Source: an uncultured Caulobacterales bacterium (GTDB lineage Bacteria; Pseudomonadota; Alphaproteobacteria; Caulobacterales; Caulobacteraceae). From it: DNA of 64,000 bases. Shown one piece after another: positions 33,499 through 42,863 of this stretch (positions within the stretch are counted from its first letter, which is position 1; every line of letters starts with the position of its first letter). The stretch lies in assembly GCA_903900155.1 (NCBI GenBank), contig CAIUMD010000062.1, forward strand, positions 62,001-126,000. Direction: 5' to 3'. Position numbers and translations under genes: made by a program. A model generated the notes under the pieces. It worked only from the letters and a program-made list of their open reading frames with translations, did no database searches and was not told the DNA's origin.

Positions 33499-35988
33499 AT
33501 GGTCCAGATCAACCGACGCCAAGCGTTGGCCGCCACTGCGGGCGCCGCGCTGCTGACACGGACGGCCGCGGCGAACGCCCAGGTCGCTCCGGTGGCCGCC
33601 GTGGACCTGGGACCGCGTGAACGGACCTCGCTGGACTTCGACTGGCGCTTCGCCCTGGGCCACGCGTCCGATCCGGCCAAGGACTTCGGCTTCGGGGCCA
33701 ACCAGCGCACCTATGCCAAGTCCGGGGCCAGCGCGCCCAGCTGGTGGGTGGCCGCCGCTGCGCAGAAGGACTTCGACGACAGCGCCTGGAAGCCGGTGAC
33801 CCTGCCGCATGACTGGGCCGTCGAGCTGTCATTCGCCGACAACCCCGACTACAAGCCCTCGGGCAAGCCGGACGACGAGGACCTGCGCGCCGCCCACGGC
33901 TACAAGACCCTGGGCCGCGAGTTCCCGGACACCAGCGTCGGCTGGTACCGCAAGACCTTCGCCCTGCCGGCCAGCGACGCCGGCAAGCGCCTGTCGATCG
34001 AGTTCGACGGCGCCTTCCGCGACGCCCTGGTCATCGTCAACGGCTACATCCTCGAGCGTGAGGACAGCGGCTACAGCCCGTTCCGCGTCGACATCACCGA
34101 CATCGCCAATGTCGGCGGCGACAACCAACTGACCGTCCGTGTCGACGCCAGCCTGGGCGAGGGCTGGTTCTACGAAGGGGCCGGGCTTTATCGCCACGTC
34201 TGGCTGGTCAAGACCGCGCCGGTGCACGTGCCGCAGTGGGGCGTCTTCGTCCGCGCCAAGGTCGACGGCACGCTGCGGATCGACACCGACCTGGTCAACG
34301 AGGGCGACGCGGCCGTCGCTTTCGAGCTCTCGCACGCCGTATTGGACGCCGCCGGCAAGCCGGTGCTGGCCGTAGCCCCCGCCACCGACCGCATCCCGGC
34401 CTGGGAGCGCCAGAGCCTGTCGCAGACCGTGACCCTGACCAATCCCGTCCTGTGGTCGCTGGAGACCCCGCATCTCTACACGCTGGTCACCGAGACCAAG
34501 GTCGACGGCGCCGTGGTCGACCGTTTCCTCACCCGCTTCGGCGTCCGCTCGGCGCGCTTCGATCCGGCCAAGGGCTTCTTCCTCAACGACAAGCCGGTGA
34601 AGCTGAAAGGCGCCTGCAACCACCAGGACCACGCCGGCGTCGGCGCGGCCATCCCGGACGCCCTGCAGGTCTGGCGGCTGGAGCAGCTGAAGTCGATGGG
34701 CTGCAACGCCTATCGCGCCTCGCACAATCCGCCGACGATCGCGTTGCTGGACGCCTGCGACCGCCTGGGGATCTTGGTCATCGACGAGACCCGCCGGATG
34801 TCCAGCGACCCGACCTCCCTGGACGAGCTGGAGCGCATGGTCCGCCGTGATCGCAACCACCCCTCGGTGATCCTGTGGTCGATCGGCAACGAGGAGCCGC
34901 AGCAGACCACCGCCCAGGGTGTCAAGGTCGCCAGGACCATGAAGCGCCTGGTCAATCGCCTGGACCCCACGCGCCTGGTCACGGCGGCGATGGACAGCGG
35001 CTTTGGCGAAGGCATCAGCACGGTCATCGACGTGCAGGGCTTCAACTATCGCCACGAGAAGATGGACGCCTTCCACGAGCGGTTCCCGGCCATGCCGATC
35101 ATCGGCAGCGAGAGCGCCAGCGTGGTGACGACGCGCGGCGAGTACGTCCGCGACGAGGCCAAGAGCTACGTGCCGGCCTATGACACCGACCACCCCTGGT
35201 GGGCGACGACGGCCGAGAAGTGGTGGAGCCACGCGGCCGAGCGGCCCTGGATGGCGGGCGGCTTCATCTGGACCGGCTTCGACTATCGCGGCGAGCCGAC
35301 GCCGTTCAACCGCTGGCCCAGCATCAGCTCGCACTTCGGGGCCTTCGACACCTGCGGCTTCCCGAAGGACAACTACTTCTACTACCGCGCCTGGTGGCGC
35401 TCCGAGCCGCTGTTGCACCTCCTGCCGCACTGGAACTGGGAAGGTCGCGAGGGCCAGTCGGTGGCGGTCTGGGCGCACAGCAACTGCGACAAGGTCGAGC
35501 TATTCCTGAACGGCAAGAGCCAGGGCGTGCGCGAGGTGAAGGCCAACCACCACGTCGAGTGGTCCGTCCCCTACGCTCCGGGCGTGCTCGAGGCTCATGG
35601 ATACAAGAACGGCAAGGTGATCCTGCGGACGCGTCGCGAGACGGCCGGGGCGCCCGCCGCCCTGCGCCTGACCGTCGATCGCACGAAGCTCAAGGCCGAC
35701 GGCCAGGACGTGGCGATCCTCAAGGTCGAGGTGCTGGACGCCAAGGGGCGCATCGTCCCGCGCGCCGACACGCTGGTGCGCTTCGATCTCTCGGGCGCGG
35801 TCGACGTGATCGGCGTCGGCAACGGCAACCCGACCATCCACGAGCCCGACGTCGCCAGCCAACGGAAGACCTTCAACGGCCTGGCCCAGGCGATCGTCCG
35901 GACCCGGCGGAATCAGTCGGGGCGGGCGAGGGTGGTCGCGACCGCCGACGGCCTGAAGAGCGCGAGCGTCGATCTCGACCTCGGCTGA
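33499..35988 (+). CDS. Glycoside hydrolase family 2 beta-galactosidase, Tat-exported
   Basis: An 829-residue enzyme expected to release galactose from oligosaccharides made by the GH53 enzyme. The start ATG at 33499 follows GAGGGAG; residues 4-30 form a Tat-like signal (NRRQALAATAGAALLTRTAAANA). The order is a sugar-binding jelly roll (PHDWAVELSF, GWYRKTFALP, FDGAFRDALVIVNG), an Ig-like domain, and a TIM barrel (KLKGACNHQDHAGVG, NAYRASHNPP). The acid/base Glu is in VILWSIGNEEPQ and the nucleophile Glu in PIIGSESASV. C-terminal DUF4982 and Ig-like segments follow. An export signal on a GH2 enzyme suggests action in the periplasm after TonB uptake. Confidence 0.95.
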   Translation: MVQINRRQALAATAGAALLTRTAAANAQVAPVAAVDLGPRERTSLDFDWRFALGHASDPAKDFGFGANQRTYAKSGASAPSWWVAAAAQKDFDDSAWKPVTLPHDWAVELSFADNPDYKPSGKPDDEDLRAAHGYKTLGREFPDTSVGWYRKTFALPASDAGKRLSIEFDGAFRDALVIVNGYILEREDSGYSPFRVDITDIANVGGDNQLTVRVDASLGEGWFYEGAGLYRHVWLVKTAPVHVPQWGVFVRAKVDGTLRIDTDLVNEGDAAVAFELSHAVLDAAGKPVLAVAPATDRIPAWERQSLSQTVTLTNPVLWSLETPHLYTLVTETKVDGAVVDRFLTRFGVRSARFDPAKGFFLNDKPVKLKGACNHQDHAGVGAAIPDALQVWRLEQLKSMGCNAYRASHNPPTIALLDACDRLGILVIDETRRMSSDPTSLDELERMVRRDRNHPSVILWSIGNEEPQQTTAQGVKVARTMKRLVNRLDPTRLVTAAMDSGFGEGISTVIDVQGFNYRHEKMDAFHERFPAMPIIGSESASVVTTRGEYVRDEAKSYVPAYDTDHPWWATTAEKWWSHAAERPWMAGGFIWTGFDYRGEPTPFNRWPSISSHFGAFDTCGFPKDNYFYYRAWWRSEPLLHLLPHWNWEGREGQSVAVWAHSNCDKVELFLNGKSQGVREVKANHHVEWSVPYAPGVLEAHGYKNGKVILRTRRETAGAPAALRLTVDRTKLKADGQDVAILKVEVLDAKGRIVPRADTLVRFDLSGAVDVIGVGNGNPTIHEPDVASQRKTFNGLAQAIVRTRRNQSGRARVVATADGLKSASVDLDLG

Positions 35989-36214
35989 CACGCCGCAACT
36001 CAACTGAAAAATCCATTCACGCATGGGAGGCGGCGGCTGGCGCGATGCTGGCCGCCGTCATGCATTCGCGTGCGTGGACACCGGTTTCCGGAATGAAATG
36101 TAACGCAACTTTGGCGCGCTTATTGGAATAAGCCGCCTTTGCGGCAGTGCAACGGTTCGCCAAAAACACGGGTCATTTATAGTAGAAATACGACCAAAAT
36201 GGCCTTGAAAAATA

Positions 36215-36271
36215 ATTGCTAGCGCTGTCAATTGGCCATTGCAGCGGTCAGAGACCGATGTTACCGCTAAC
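36215..36271 (+). promoter_or_regulatory. Two LacI-type operator-like palindromes
   Basis: ATTGCTAGCGCTGTCAAT (36215-36232) is a near-perfect palindrome centred on AGCGCT. GTTACCGCTAAC (36260-36271) is a second one. Both have the central CpG form of LacI/GalR-family operators, in front of the TonB receptor of the halogenase cluster. No LacI gene is present in the window. The rest of the 400-base gap (35989-36388) shows no gene. Confidence 0.55.
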
Positions 36272-36388
36272 TAGTCTCTCATGCATGGGTTGTTCACCCA
36301 CGGCGGGAACGGGAAGAGCGACCGGGAAATGTTTCCGGTTCGTAATAATAAACATTGCCCCACAGAGGGCCTATTAGGGGGAACGGCT

Positions 36389-39300
36389 ATGAAGCGGCTT
36401 CGTCGCTTGCACGCGTCTGCCTCTATGGTCGCCATTACGACGGCCATGTTCGCCAGCCCGGTGCTGGCCCAGCAGACTGACACGACCGTGGACGAGATCG
36501 TCGTCACCGGCATCCGCGCTTCGCTCGAACGGTCGATCGAGATCAAGCGCAACAACAGCGGCGTCGTCGACGCCATCTCCGCCGAGGACATGGGCAAGTT
36601 CCCAGACACCAACCTGGCGGAATCCCTGCAGCGCATCACCGGCGTGTCGATCGACCGGACGAACGGCGAGGGCTCCCAGGTCACGGTCCGTGGCTTTGGC
36701 CCCAGCTTCAACCTGGTGACCCTGAACGGCCGCACCATGCCGACCGCACGGGTCGCCACGGTCGGCGGCGATCAGTCCTCGGACGGCGCGTCCGGCACCA
36801 GCCGCTCGTTCGACTTCTCCAACCTCGCCTCGGAAGGGGTGTCCACGCTGGAGGTCTACAAGACCGGTCGCGCGGCCATTCCGACCGGCGGCATCGGCGC
36901 CACGATCAACGTCAAGACCCGCCGTCCGCTGGACGGCAAGCCGGGCTTAAACGGCAGCATCGGGGTCAAGGGCGTCTACGACACCAGCATGGACAAGAAG
37001 GTCGACGACTTCGGCCACAAGTACACGCCGGAAGCTTCGGGCCTGATCAATTGGGTCGACGACAGCGAGAAGTTCGGCGTCACCCTGTTCGGCAGCTACC
37101 AGAAGCGCGACTACACCTCGCGCTCGGCCACGGTGAACGACTGGAACATCAAGTCGTACGCCGACTTCATCAATCCGGATAACGGCTTTGTTCGTCCCGG
37201 CGGCGCGACCCAGATCACCAACGCGCCGTCGAGTGGAAGCACCTGGGTCGCGATCCCCAATGACAGCCGCTACCACTTCGCCCAGGGCAGCCGCGAGCGC
37301 GTCAATGGTCAGCTGACGGTCCAGTTCCGTCCGGTCGAGACCATGACGATCACGGCCGATGCGCTCTATGCCAACGACAAGACGTTCGAGCGCCGCAACG
37401 ACAGCACCAACTGGTTCAACCGCCCGTTCGACAGGGTGACCTTCGACAAGAATCCGACGGTCGCCACCGCCGTCCTGCTGTCGGAAAACCTCAGCGGCAC
37501 CAAGGACACCGGCTTCGAGCAGCAGTATCGCGGCAACGAGGATTCGCTGAAGTCGTTCGGGCTGAACGGCGCGTGGGACGTCTCGGACCGCTTCCACGTC
37601 ACCGTGGACGGCCACATCTCGGAGGCCGACTCCAAGCCGAACACGCCGAACGGCGCCAGCTCGACCGCGGTCTCGATCGCCGCGCCGGTCCTGACGACCC
37701 AGACCGGCAACTACCAGGGCGACGTCCCGATCCAGAGCATCACGCTGAACGACGCCCTGCGCGGCAACGGCAACGGCCAGCTGGACGTCGGCGACCTGGC
37801 CAGCCAGGTCGCCCGCACCTGGTCGCAGCGCCAGCAGCAGAAGGTCAAGGAAATCCGGGCGGACTTCCGCTGGGACTTGGACGACAACGGCAGCCGTGTC
37901 GAGTTCGGCGGCAACTACCGCGACTCCAACATGCTGCAGACGAGCAAGTCGACCCAGCAGGACCTGGGCAGCTGGGGCATGTCCAGCCCGCGCGATGTCT
38001 CGCAATACGCTGGAAGCCTGGTGAAGGCGTTCTGCCTGGCCTGCCAGTTCAATGACTTCAACCTGAACCAGTCGGGCGCCGGCCTGGTGTCGTTCCGCGC
38101 CAACGCGATCGACCTCTACAACGCCCTGTCGCCGGCTTATGTGGCCAAGGGTAACGCCGTCGGCGTCACGGGCCAGGAAAACAACCGCATCAAGGAAAAG
38201 ATCGCTTCGGTTTACGGCCAGTTGGTCTGGAGGTCGGAGCTCCTGGATCGCCCGACCGAACTGGTCGCGGGCCTGCGCTACGAGACCACCAAGACCGACG
38301 CCGTCTCGCTGGTCCTGGTGCCCAGCGCCATCGTCTGGACGGCGGACAACGACTTCACCCTGAAGACCTCGGGCGTCTACCAGCCGCTGACAGGCAAGGG
38401 CAAGTACAACAACCTGCTGCCCTCGATGGACTTCAAGATCCAGCTGCGGGACGACCTGACGGGCCGCTTCTCGTTCAGCCGCACGATCGCGCGCCCGGAC
38501 TACAACAACCTGTTCGCCGCGCAGAGCGTCCAGGCGCCCAACCGCCCGGTCTCCAACGGAGCCATCCCGCTGGGCGCCATCGGCAACACCGACCTTGACC
38601 CGCTGGTCTCCGACAACGTCGATGTCTCGCTGGAGTGGTACTACAAGCCCAGCAGCTACATCTCGGTCGGCTTCTTCGACAAGCGGGTAAGCAACTTCGT
38701 CGGCACCGGCACGAAGATGATGAGCATGTTCGGCCTGCGCGACCCCGGCTCCGGCCAGGCGGGCACATTGTCGGGCAACGCCAAGACCGCCCTGGCGGCC
38801 ATCGGCGCGGGGGTCGGCGACGTGAACCTGTTCACGATGGCGGCTCTGATCCAGACGACCGGTTCGGTGGCGGCGGCCACGGCCCAGTTCCAGGCCAACC
38901 GCCAAGCCAACGGCGACCTGAACCAGGCCTTCGTGGACCAGATCCTGGCGGCCGTGGACATTACGGCCAGCGCCACCGATCCGCTGTTCAACTTCCAAGT
39001 CTCGCAGCCGATCAACAAGACGGGCAACATTCACGGCTTCGAAGTCGCCGGCCAGCACTTCTTCGGCGATACCGGCTTCGGCGTCGCCGGGGCCTACACG
39101 CTGGTGCGCGGCGACGTGGGCTTCAACAACGCCGCCGACCCCGGCCAGGACCAGTTCGCCCTGTTGGGCCTGTCGGACACGGCCAACGCCACGCTGATCT
39201 ACGAGAAGTACGGGTTCTCGGCCCGTGTGGCCTACAACTGGCGGGACAAGTTCCTGCAGGCGACCAATCGCGGCGGCTCGCGCAATCCCGTCAACGTCGC

Positions 39301-39481
39301 GCCGTTCGGCCAGTTGGACATCAACATCAGCTACGACGTCACCTCGAAGCTGTCGTTGTCCTTGGAAGGCATCAACCTGACCAAGGAGCACCTGCGCACC
39401 TACGCGCGTGACGAGAAGCAGGTCTGGTTCGCTCAAGAACTGGACCGCCGCTTCCTCCTCGGCGCCCGCTACCGCTTCTAG
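36389..39481 (+). CDS. TonB-dependent receptor of the SapC/halogenase cluster
   Basis: A 1030-residue outer membrane receptor. The ATG at 36389 follows TTAGGGGGAACGG; the signal peptide (residues 1-28) ends PVLAQQ. The TonB box is DEIVVTGIRASLERSIEIKR. Plug motifs are AEDMGKFPDTNLAESLQRITGV, VRGFGPSFNLVTLNGRTMP and EVYKTGRAAIPTGGIGATINVKTRRP. The barrel ends LLGARYRF. This is the CC-type receptor group of Caulobacterales/Xanthomonadales linked to carbohydrate uptake. It precedes SapC, cupin and halogenase-like genes. LacI-type operator sequences upstream and a strong terminator downstream frame it as a single, possibly catabolite-controlled unit. Confidence 0.93.
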   Translation: MKRLRRLHASASMVAITTAMFASPVLAQQTDTTVDEIVVTGIRASLERSIEIKRNNSGVVDAISAEDMGKFPDTNLAESLQRITGVSIDRTNGEGSQVTVRGFGPSFNLVTLNGRTMPTARVATVGGDQSSDGASGTSRSFDFSNLASEGVSTLEVYKTGRAAIPTGGIGATINVKTRRPLDGKPGLNGSIGVKGVYDTSMDKKVDDFGHKYTPEASGLINWVDDSEKFGVTLFGSYQKRDYTSRSATVNDWNIKSYADFINPDNGFVRPGGATQITNAPSSGSTWVAIPNDSRYHFAQGSRERVNGQLTVQFRPVETMTITADALYANDKTFERRNDSTNWFNRPFDRVTFDKNPTVATAVLLSENLSGTKDTGFEQQYRGNEDSLKSFGLNGAWDVSDRFHVTVDGHISEADSKPNTPNGASSTAVSIAAPVLTTQTGNYQGDVPIQSITLNDALRGNGNGQLDVGDLASQVARTWSQRQQQKVKEIRADFRWDLDDNGSRVEFGGNYRDSNMLQTSKSTQQDLGSWGMSSPRDVSQYAGSLVKAFCLACQFNDFNLNQSGAGLVSFRANAIDLYNALSPAYVAKGNAVGVTGQENNRIKEKIASVYGQLVWRSELLDRPTELVAGLRYETTKTDAVSLVLVPSAIVWTADNDFTLKTSGVYQPLTGKGKYNNLLPSMDFKIQLRDDLTGRFSFSRTIARPDYNNLFAAQSVQAPNRPVSNGAIPLGAIGNTDLDPLVSDNVDVSLEWYYKPSSYISVGFFDKRVSNFVGTGTKMMSMFGLRDPGSGQAGTLSGNAKTALAAIGAGVGDVNLFTMAALIQTTGSVAAATAQFQANRQANGDLNQAFVDQILAAVDITASATDPLFNFQVSQPINKTGNIHGFEVAGQHFFGDTGFGVAGAYTLVRGDVGFNNAADPGQDQFALLGLSDTANATLIYEKYGFSARVAYNWRDKFLQATNRGGSRNPVNVAPFGQLDINISYDVTSKLSLSLEGINLTKEHLRTYARDEKQVWFAQELDRRFLLGARYRF

Positions 39482-39509
39482 GACCGGAAGTCTCTTGGCA
39501 GCGAGGGCA

Positions 39510-39538
39510 GGGACCGCCGCGCTTGCGGCGGTCCCTTT
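39510..39538 (+). terminator. Intrinsic terminator after the TonB receptor
   Basis: An 11-base perfect stem, GGGACCGCCGC (39510-39520) and GCGGCGGTCCC (39525-39535), with a GCTT loop is followed by TTTCTT. It lies 29 bases after the receptor stop and 42 bases before the SapC start, so the downstream genes depend on partial read-through or a promoter inside the short gap. Confidence 0.8.
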
Positions 39539-39579
39539 CTTCCTTTGAACTACACGTCCCAGGGGCGTGAGTAGGCGAT

Positions 39580-40302
39580 ATGAACCGAGTGCTTCTGAAC
39601 AATGTCGACCACGCCGACTTGCGCGTGATCGTTAGCTACGGCGTCGCCTATGGCGATGCGCTGAACCAGGTCCTGGTGCTGCCCACCGAGTTCGAGGCGG
39701 TGCAGCGCGAATACCCGATCCTGATCCGCAAGGACGCCGCCGGCGCCTGGCAGGCCGTGGCGCTGCTGGGCCTGGACCGCGACGAGAACCTGTTCCTGGA
39801 CGAGACCGGCTGGAATGCCCGCTACGTTCCAGCCGTGCAGCGGCGCGGCCCGTTCTCGATCGCCCTGCAGCGCGACGAGCCAGGCGCGCAGCCCCGGCCG
39901 ATGATCCATGTCGATCTGGACCACCCGCGCGTCAGCCGAGACGAAGGCGAGCGCCTGTTCCTGCCGGCCGGCGGCAACGCGCCGTATCTGCAAAGCGTCA
40001 ATCGGGCCCTGGGCCAGATTCATGAGGGGCTGGAGATCGCTGCGCCGATGTTCGCCTTCTTCGACGAGCTGGGCCTGATCGAGCCGATCGATATCGAGAT
40101 CAAGCTGGACGACCAGACCACCTACGACCTGCCCGACGTCTTCACCCTGGCGCACGACCGGCTGGCGGCGGTGACCGGTGACAACCTCGAGCAGCTGCAC
40201 CAGTCGGGCCTATTGCAGGCGGCGCACTGGATCATCTCGTCGATGGGCAACATTGAGGAACTTATCGCCCGCAAGACTCGCAAGCTGGCGCATCTCGCAT
40301 GA
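39580..40302 (+). CDS. SapC-family protein
   Basis: A 240-residue cytoplasmic-looking protein without signal peptide or membrane helix. Family traits are the early RVIVSYGVAYGDALNQVLVLPTEF region, YPILIRKD, ALLGLDRDENLFLDE and a conserved C-terminal half (LPAGGNAPYLQSV, FFDELGLIEPI). It is named after the SapC protein of Campylobacter S-layer loci, but it occurs mostly, as here, directly after TonB receptors and before cupin_8 and tryptophan-halogenase-like genes. Its function is unknown. It overlaps the cupin gene by four bases, so the two are co-translated. Confidence 0.85.
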   Translation: MNRVLLNNVDHADLRVIVSYGVAYGDALNQVLVLPTEFEAVQREYPILIRKDAAGAWQAVALLGLDRDENLFLDETGWNARYVPAVQRRGPFSIALQRDEPGAQPRPMIHVDLDHPRVSRDEGERLFLPAGGNAPYLQSVNRALGQIHEGLEIAAPMFAFFDELGLIEPIDIEIKLDDQTTYDLPDVFTLAHDRLAAVTGDNLEQLHQSGLLQAAHWIISSMGNIEELIARKTRKLAHLA

Positions 40303-41333
40303 CCGCGATCACCGCCCGACGGACACTGGAGACCATGGTGGCGACGCCGGGCGACATCCCGTTCGAGGCGGTGCTGACGGGCCAGACGCCCATGCTGTTC
40401 AAGGGCCTGGCGCGCGACTGGCCACTGGTCCAGGCGGGCCTCCAGTCCGGCCAGGCGGCCCGCGACTATATCCGCGCCCACGACCGGGGCGGGCGGGTGG
40501 TGGGCTACACCGGCGACCCCGCCATCGGCGGCCGGTTCTTCTATGACGACACCCGCACGGCCATGAACTTCAAGGCCGAACGCGCGCCGCTGGAGGTGTT
40601 TCTTCAGCGTCTCGAAGAGGTCGAGGGCCGCAACGACGCGCCGGCGGTCTATGTCGGTTCGGCCGATCTGGACGCCTATTTCCCGGACCTGAAGGCCGCC
40701 AACGACCTGGGCTTGGGACTCGAGGTGTTCGGCCCCGAGCCGCCGATGGCCGGCATCTGGATCGGCAACCGTACGACGGCTGCCGCCCACTACGACATGT
40801 CCAACAATATCGCCGTCTGCGCCGTGGGCCGGCGGCGCTTCACCCTGTTCCCGCCGGACCAGGTGGCCAATCTCTATCCCGGCCCGCTGGAGCCGACGCC
40901 GGGCGGCCAGGTGGTCAGCCTGGTCGACTTCCAAAACCCTGACTTCGACGCCCATCCCGGCTTCCACGAGGCGATCGACAGCGCCCAGGTCGCCGAGATG
41001 GAGCCCGGCGACGTGCTGGTCTACCCGGCCCTGTGGTGGCACCAGGTCGAGGCGCTGGAGCCGTTCAATGTGCTGGTGAACTACTGGTGGAACGCCGCGC
41101 CGGGCTTTGTCGACACGCCGATGACGACGTTGCTGCACGGCCTGCTCAGCCTGCGCGACCGACCCGATTTCGAGAAGCAGGGCTGGAAGGCCCTGTTCGA
41201 CTACTACGTATTCGGCCCCGCCGACCGCGCCGGAGCGGCGATGCCCGAAGCGGCGCGCGGTCCGCTGGGACCAATGGACGAGACGAAGACCAGGCGGCTG
41301 CGGGCGCATCTGCTCGACCGGCTTAACCGATAA
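40299..41333 (+). CDS. Cupin-like (cupin_8/JmjC-fold) protein, putative 2-oxoglutarate/Fe(II) enzyme
   Basis: A 344-residue protein with the JmjC-like cupin fold. The probable Fe(II) facial triad is H-x-D in TAAAHYDMSNN and the distal His in PALWWHQVEALEPFN. The FTLFPPDQVANLYPGPLEPTPGG block is typical of the family. Members hydroxylate protein side chains or small molecules; the target is unknown. Start ATGA overlaps the SapC stop, and the halogenase-like gene begins 19 bases after its stop, so the three form one operon behind the TonB receptor. Confidence 0.85.
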   Translation: MTAITARRTLETMVATPGDIPFEAVLTGQTPMLFKGLARDWPLVQAGLQSGQAARDYIRAHDRGGRVVGYTGDPAIGGRFFYDDTRTAMNFKAERAPLEVFLQRLEEVEGRNDAPAVYVGSADLDAYFPDLKAANDLGLGLEVFGPEPPMAGIWIGNRTTAAAHYDMSNNIAVCAVGRRRFTLFPPDQVANLYPGPLEPTPGGQVVSLVDFQNPDFDAHPGFHEAIDSAQVAEMEPGDVLVYPALWWHQVEALEPFNVLVNYWWNAAPGFVDTPMTTLLHGLLSLRDRPDFEKQGWKALFDYYVFGPADRAGAAMPEAARGPLGPMDETKTRRLRAHLLDRLNR

Positions 41334-41352
41334 GAACGGGGGAGGGGACGCC

Positions 41353-42852
41353 ATGACCCAACAGACGATCCGCAAGGTGGTGATCGCGGGCGGCGGCACG
41401 GCCGGCTGGATGGCCGCTGCGGCCCTGGCCCGCCAGCTGGGTCCGCTGCTGGACATCACCCTGGTCGAGTCCGAGGACATCGGCACGGTCGGGGTGGGCG
41501 AGTCGACCATTCCGACGGCGCGGACCTTCAACGCCCTGCTCGGCATCGACGAGCCGGCGTTCATGCGCGCCACCCAGGCGACCTTCAAGCTGGGCATCTC
41601 GTTCGAGCACTGGGGCGAGATCGGCGACCGCTACATCCACTCGTTCGGCCAGGTCGGCAAATCCACCTGGATGGGCGGCTTCCATCACTTCTGGCTGGCG
41701 GCGCGGGAGCAGGGCTTCGGCGGCGAGCTGGGCGACTACTGCTTCGAGCTGAAGGCGGCCGAGCAGCACAGGTTCTACACCGGCGAGCAGAGCCCGCTGA
41801 ACTATGCCTACCACCTGGACGCTGGCCTCTATGGTCGCTTCCTGCGCGGCATGGCCGAGGGCGACGGCGTGCGCCGGGTCGAGGGCAAGATCGCCAGCGT
41901 CCGCCAGAACGCCGAGAGCGGTTTCGTCGAGGCTCTGGTCATGGAGAACGGCGACGTCGTCGAGGGCGACTTCTTCATTGACTGCACCGGCTTCCGGGGC
42001 CTCCTGATCGAGCAGACGCTGAAGGCCGGTTTCGAGGATTGGGGCCACTGGCTGCCGACCAACAGCGCCCTGGCCGTTCAGACCCGCTCGACCGAGCCCG
42101 CCGCGCCCTACACCCGCGCCATCGCCCACGAGGCCGGCTGGCGCTGGAAGATCCCGCTGCAGCACCGGGGCGGTAACGGTCTGGTCTACAGCAACGAGCA
42201 CATGAGCGACGACGAAGCGCGCGACATGCTGACGAGCGAGATCGAGGGCGAGACCCTGATCGAGCCGCGCTTGATCCGCTACCGCACCGGTCGCCGCCGC
42301 AAGGCCTGGGACAAGAACGTCGTGGCCCTGGGCCTGGCCAGCGGCTTCGTCGAGCCGCTGGAGTCGACCTCGATCCACCTGATCATGGTCGGCATGACGC
42401 GGCTGATGAAGCTGTTCCCGTTCGGCGGCGTGGCCCAGTCGGCGATCGATTTCTACAACCGCCAGGCCGATGGCGAGCTGGAGAAAGTCCGCGACTTCAT
42501 CATCCTGCACTACAAGGCGACCGAACGCACTGACAGCCCTTTCTGGGACCGTGTGCGGACGATGGACATCCCCGACAGCCTGGCCCACCGCATCGCGCTG
42601 TTCCGCGAGAGCGCCCAGGTCTACCAGGCGCCCGGCGAGCTGTTCCAGACCGACTCCTGGCTGCAGGTGTTGCTGGGCCAGCGTATCCAGCCCCAGACCC
42701 ATCACCACATGGGTCGGCTGATGCCGCCGCAGCAGCTGAAGGCCGCGCTCGAGGATCTGAAGCGCAACATCGCCGGCGCGACAGCCCGCCTGCCGCAGCA
42801 CCAGGCCTTCCTGGACAGCTACTGCGCCGAACCGGTCAGCAAGAGCGCCTGA
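41353..42852 (+). CDS. Tryptophan-7-halogenase-like flavoprotein
   Basis: A 499-residue FADH2-dependent protein of the tryptophan halogenase family. It has the FAD-binding VIAGGGTAGWMAAAALARQ at the N-terminus, the GVGESTIPT loop, the conserved catalytic-type Lys in ATFKLGISF, and the diagnostic halogenase WxWxIP motif in AGWRWKIPLQHR. The VALGLASGFVEPLESTSIHL block also matches. All key motifs are intact, so halogenation or a related FAD chemistry is feasible. The context (TonB receptor, SapC, cupin) is not that of an antibiotic cluster, and no flavin reductase gene is seen nearby. The substrate is unknown. Confidence 0.9.
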   Translation: MTQQTIRKVVIAGGGTAGWMAAAALARQLGPLLDITLVESEDIGTVGVGESTIPTARTFNALLGIDEPAFMRATQATFKLGISFEHWGEIGDRYIHSFGQVGKSTWMGGFHHFWLAAREQGFGGELGDYCFELKAAEQHRFYTGEQSPLNYAYHLDAGLYGRFLRGMAEGDGVRRVEGKIASVRQNAESGFVEALVMENGDVVEGDFFIDCTGFRGLLIEQTLKAGFEDWGHWLPTNSALAVQTRSTEPAAPYTRAIAHEAGWRWKIPLQHRGGNGLVYSNEHMSDDEARDMLTSEIEGETLIEPRLIRYRTGRRRKAWDKNVVALGLASGFVEPLESTSIHLIMVGMTRLMKLFPFGGVAQSAIDFYNRQADGELEKVRDFIILHYKATERTDSPFWDRVRTMDIPDSLAHRIALFRESAQVYQAPGELFQTDSWLQVLLGQRIQPQTHHHMGRLMPPQQLKAALEDLKRNIAGATARLPQHQAFLDSYCAEPVSKSA

Positions 42853-42863
42853 GGAGCCGAAAA

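Noticed and set aside
30523-33810. A 1095-residue open frame antisense to the galactan receptor, and similar long antisense frames at 1323-2954, 22680-25274, 36947-39436 and 55811-58408
   Set aside because: High GC at third positions suppresses stops on the opposite strand. The translations are His/Gly/Arg/Val-rich without any motif, while the sense genes have clear families.
41353-42852. Antibiotic biosynthesis cluster around the halogenase-like gene
   Set aside because: No NRPS, PKS, prenyltransferase or flavin reductase gene is nearby; neighbours are a TonB receptor, SapC and a cupin.
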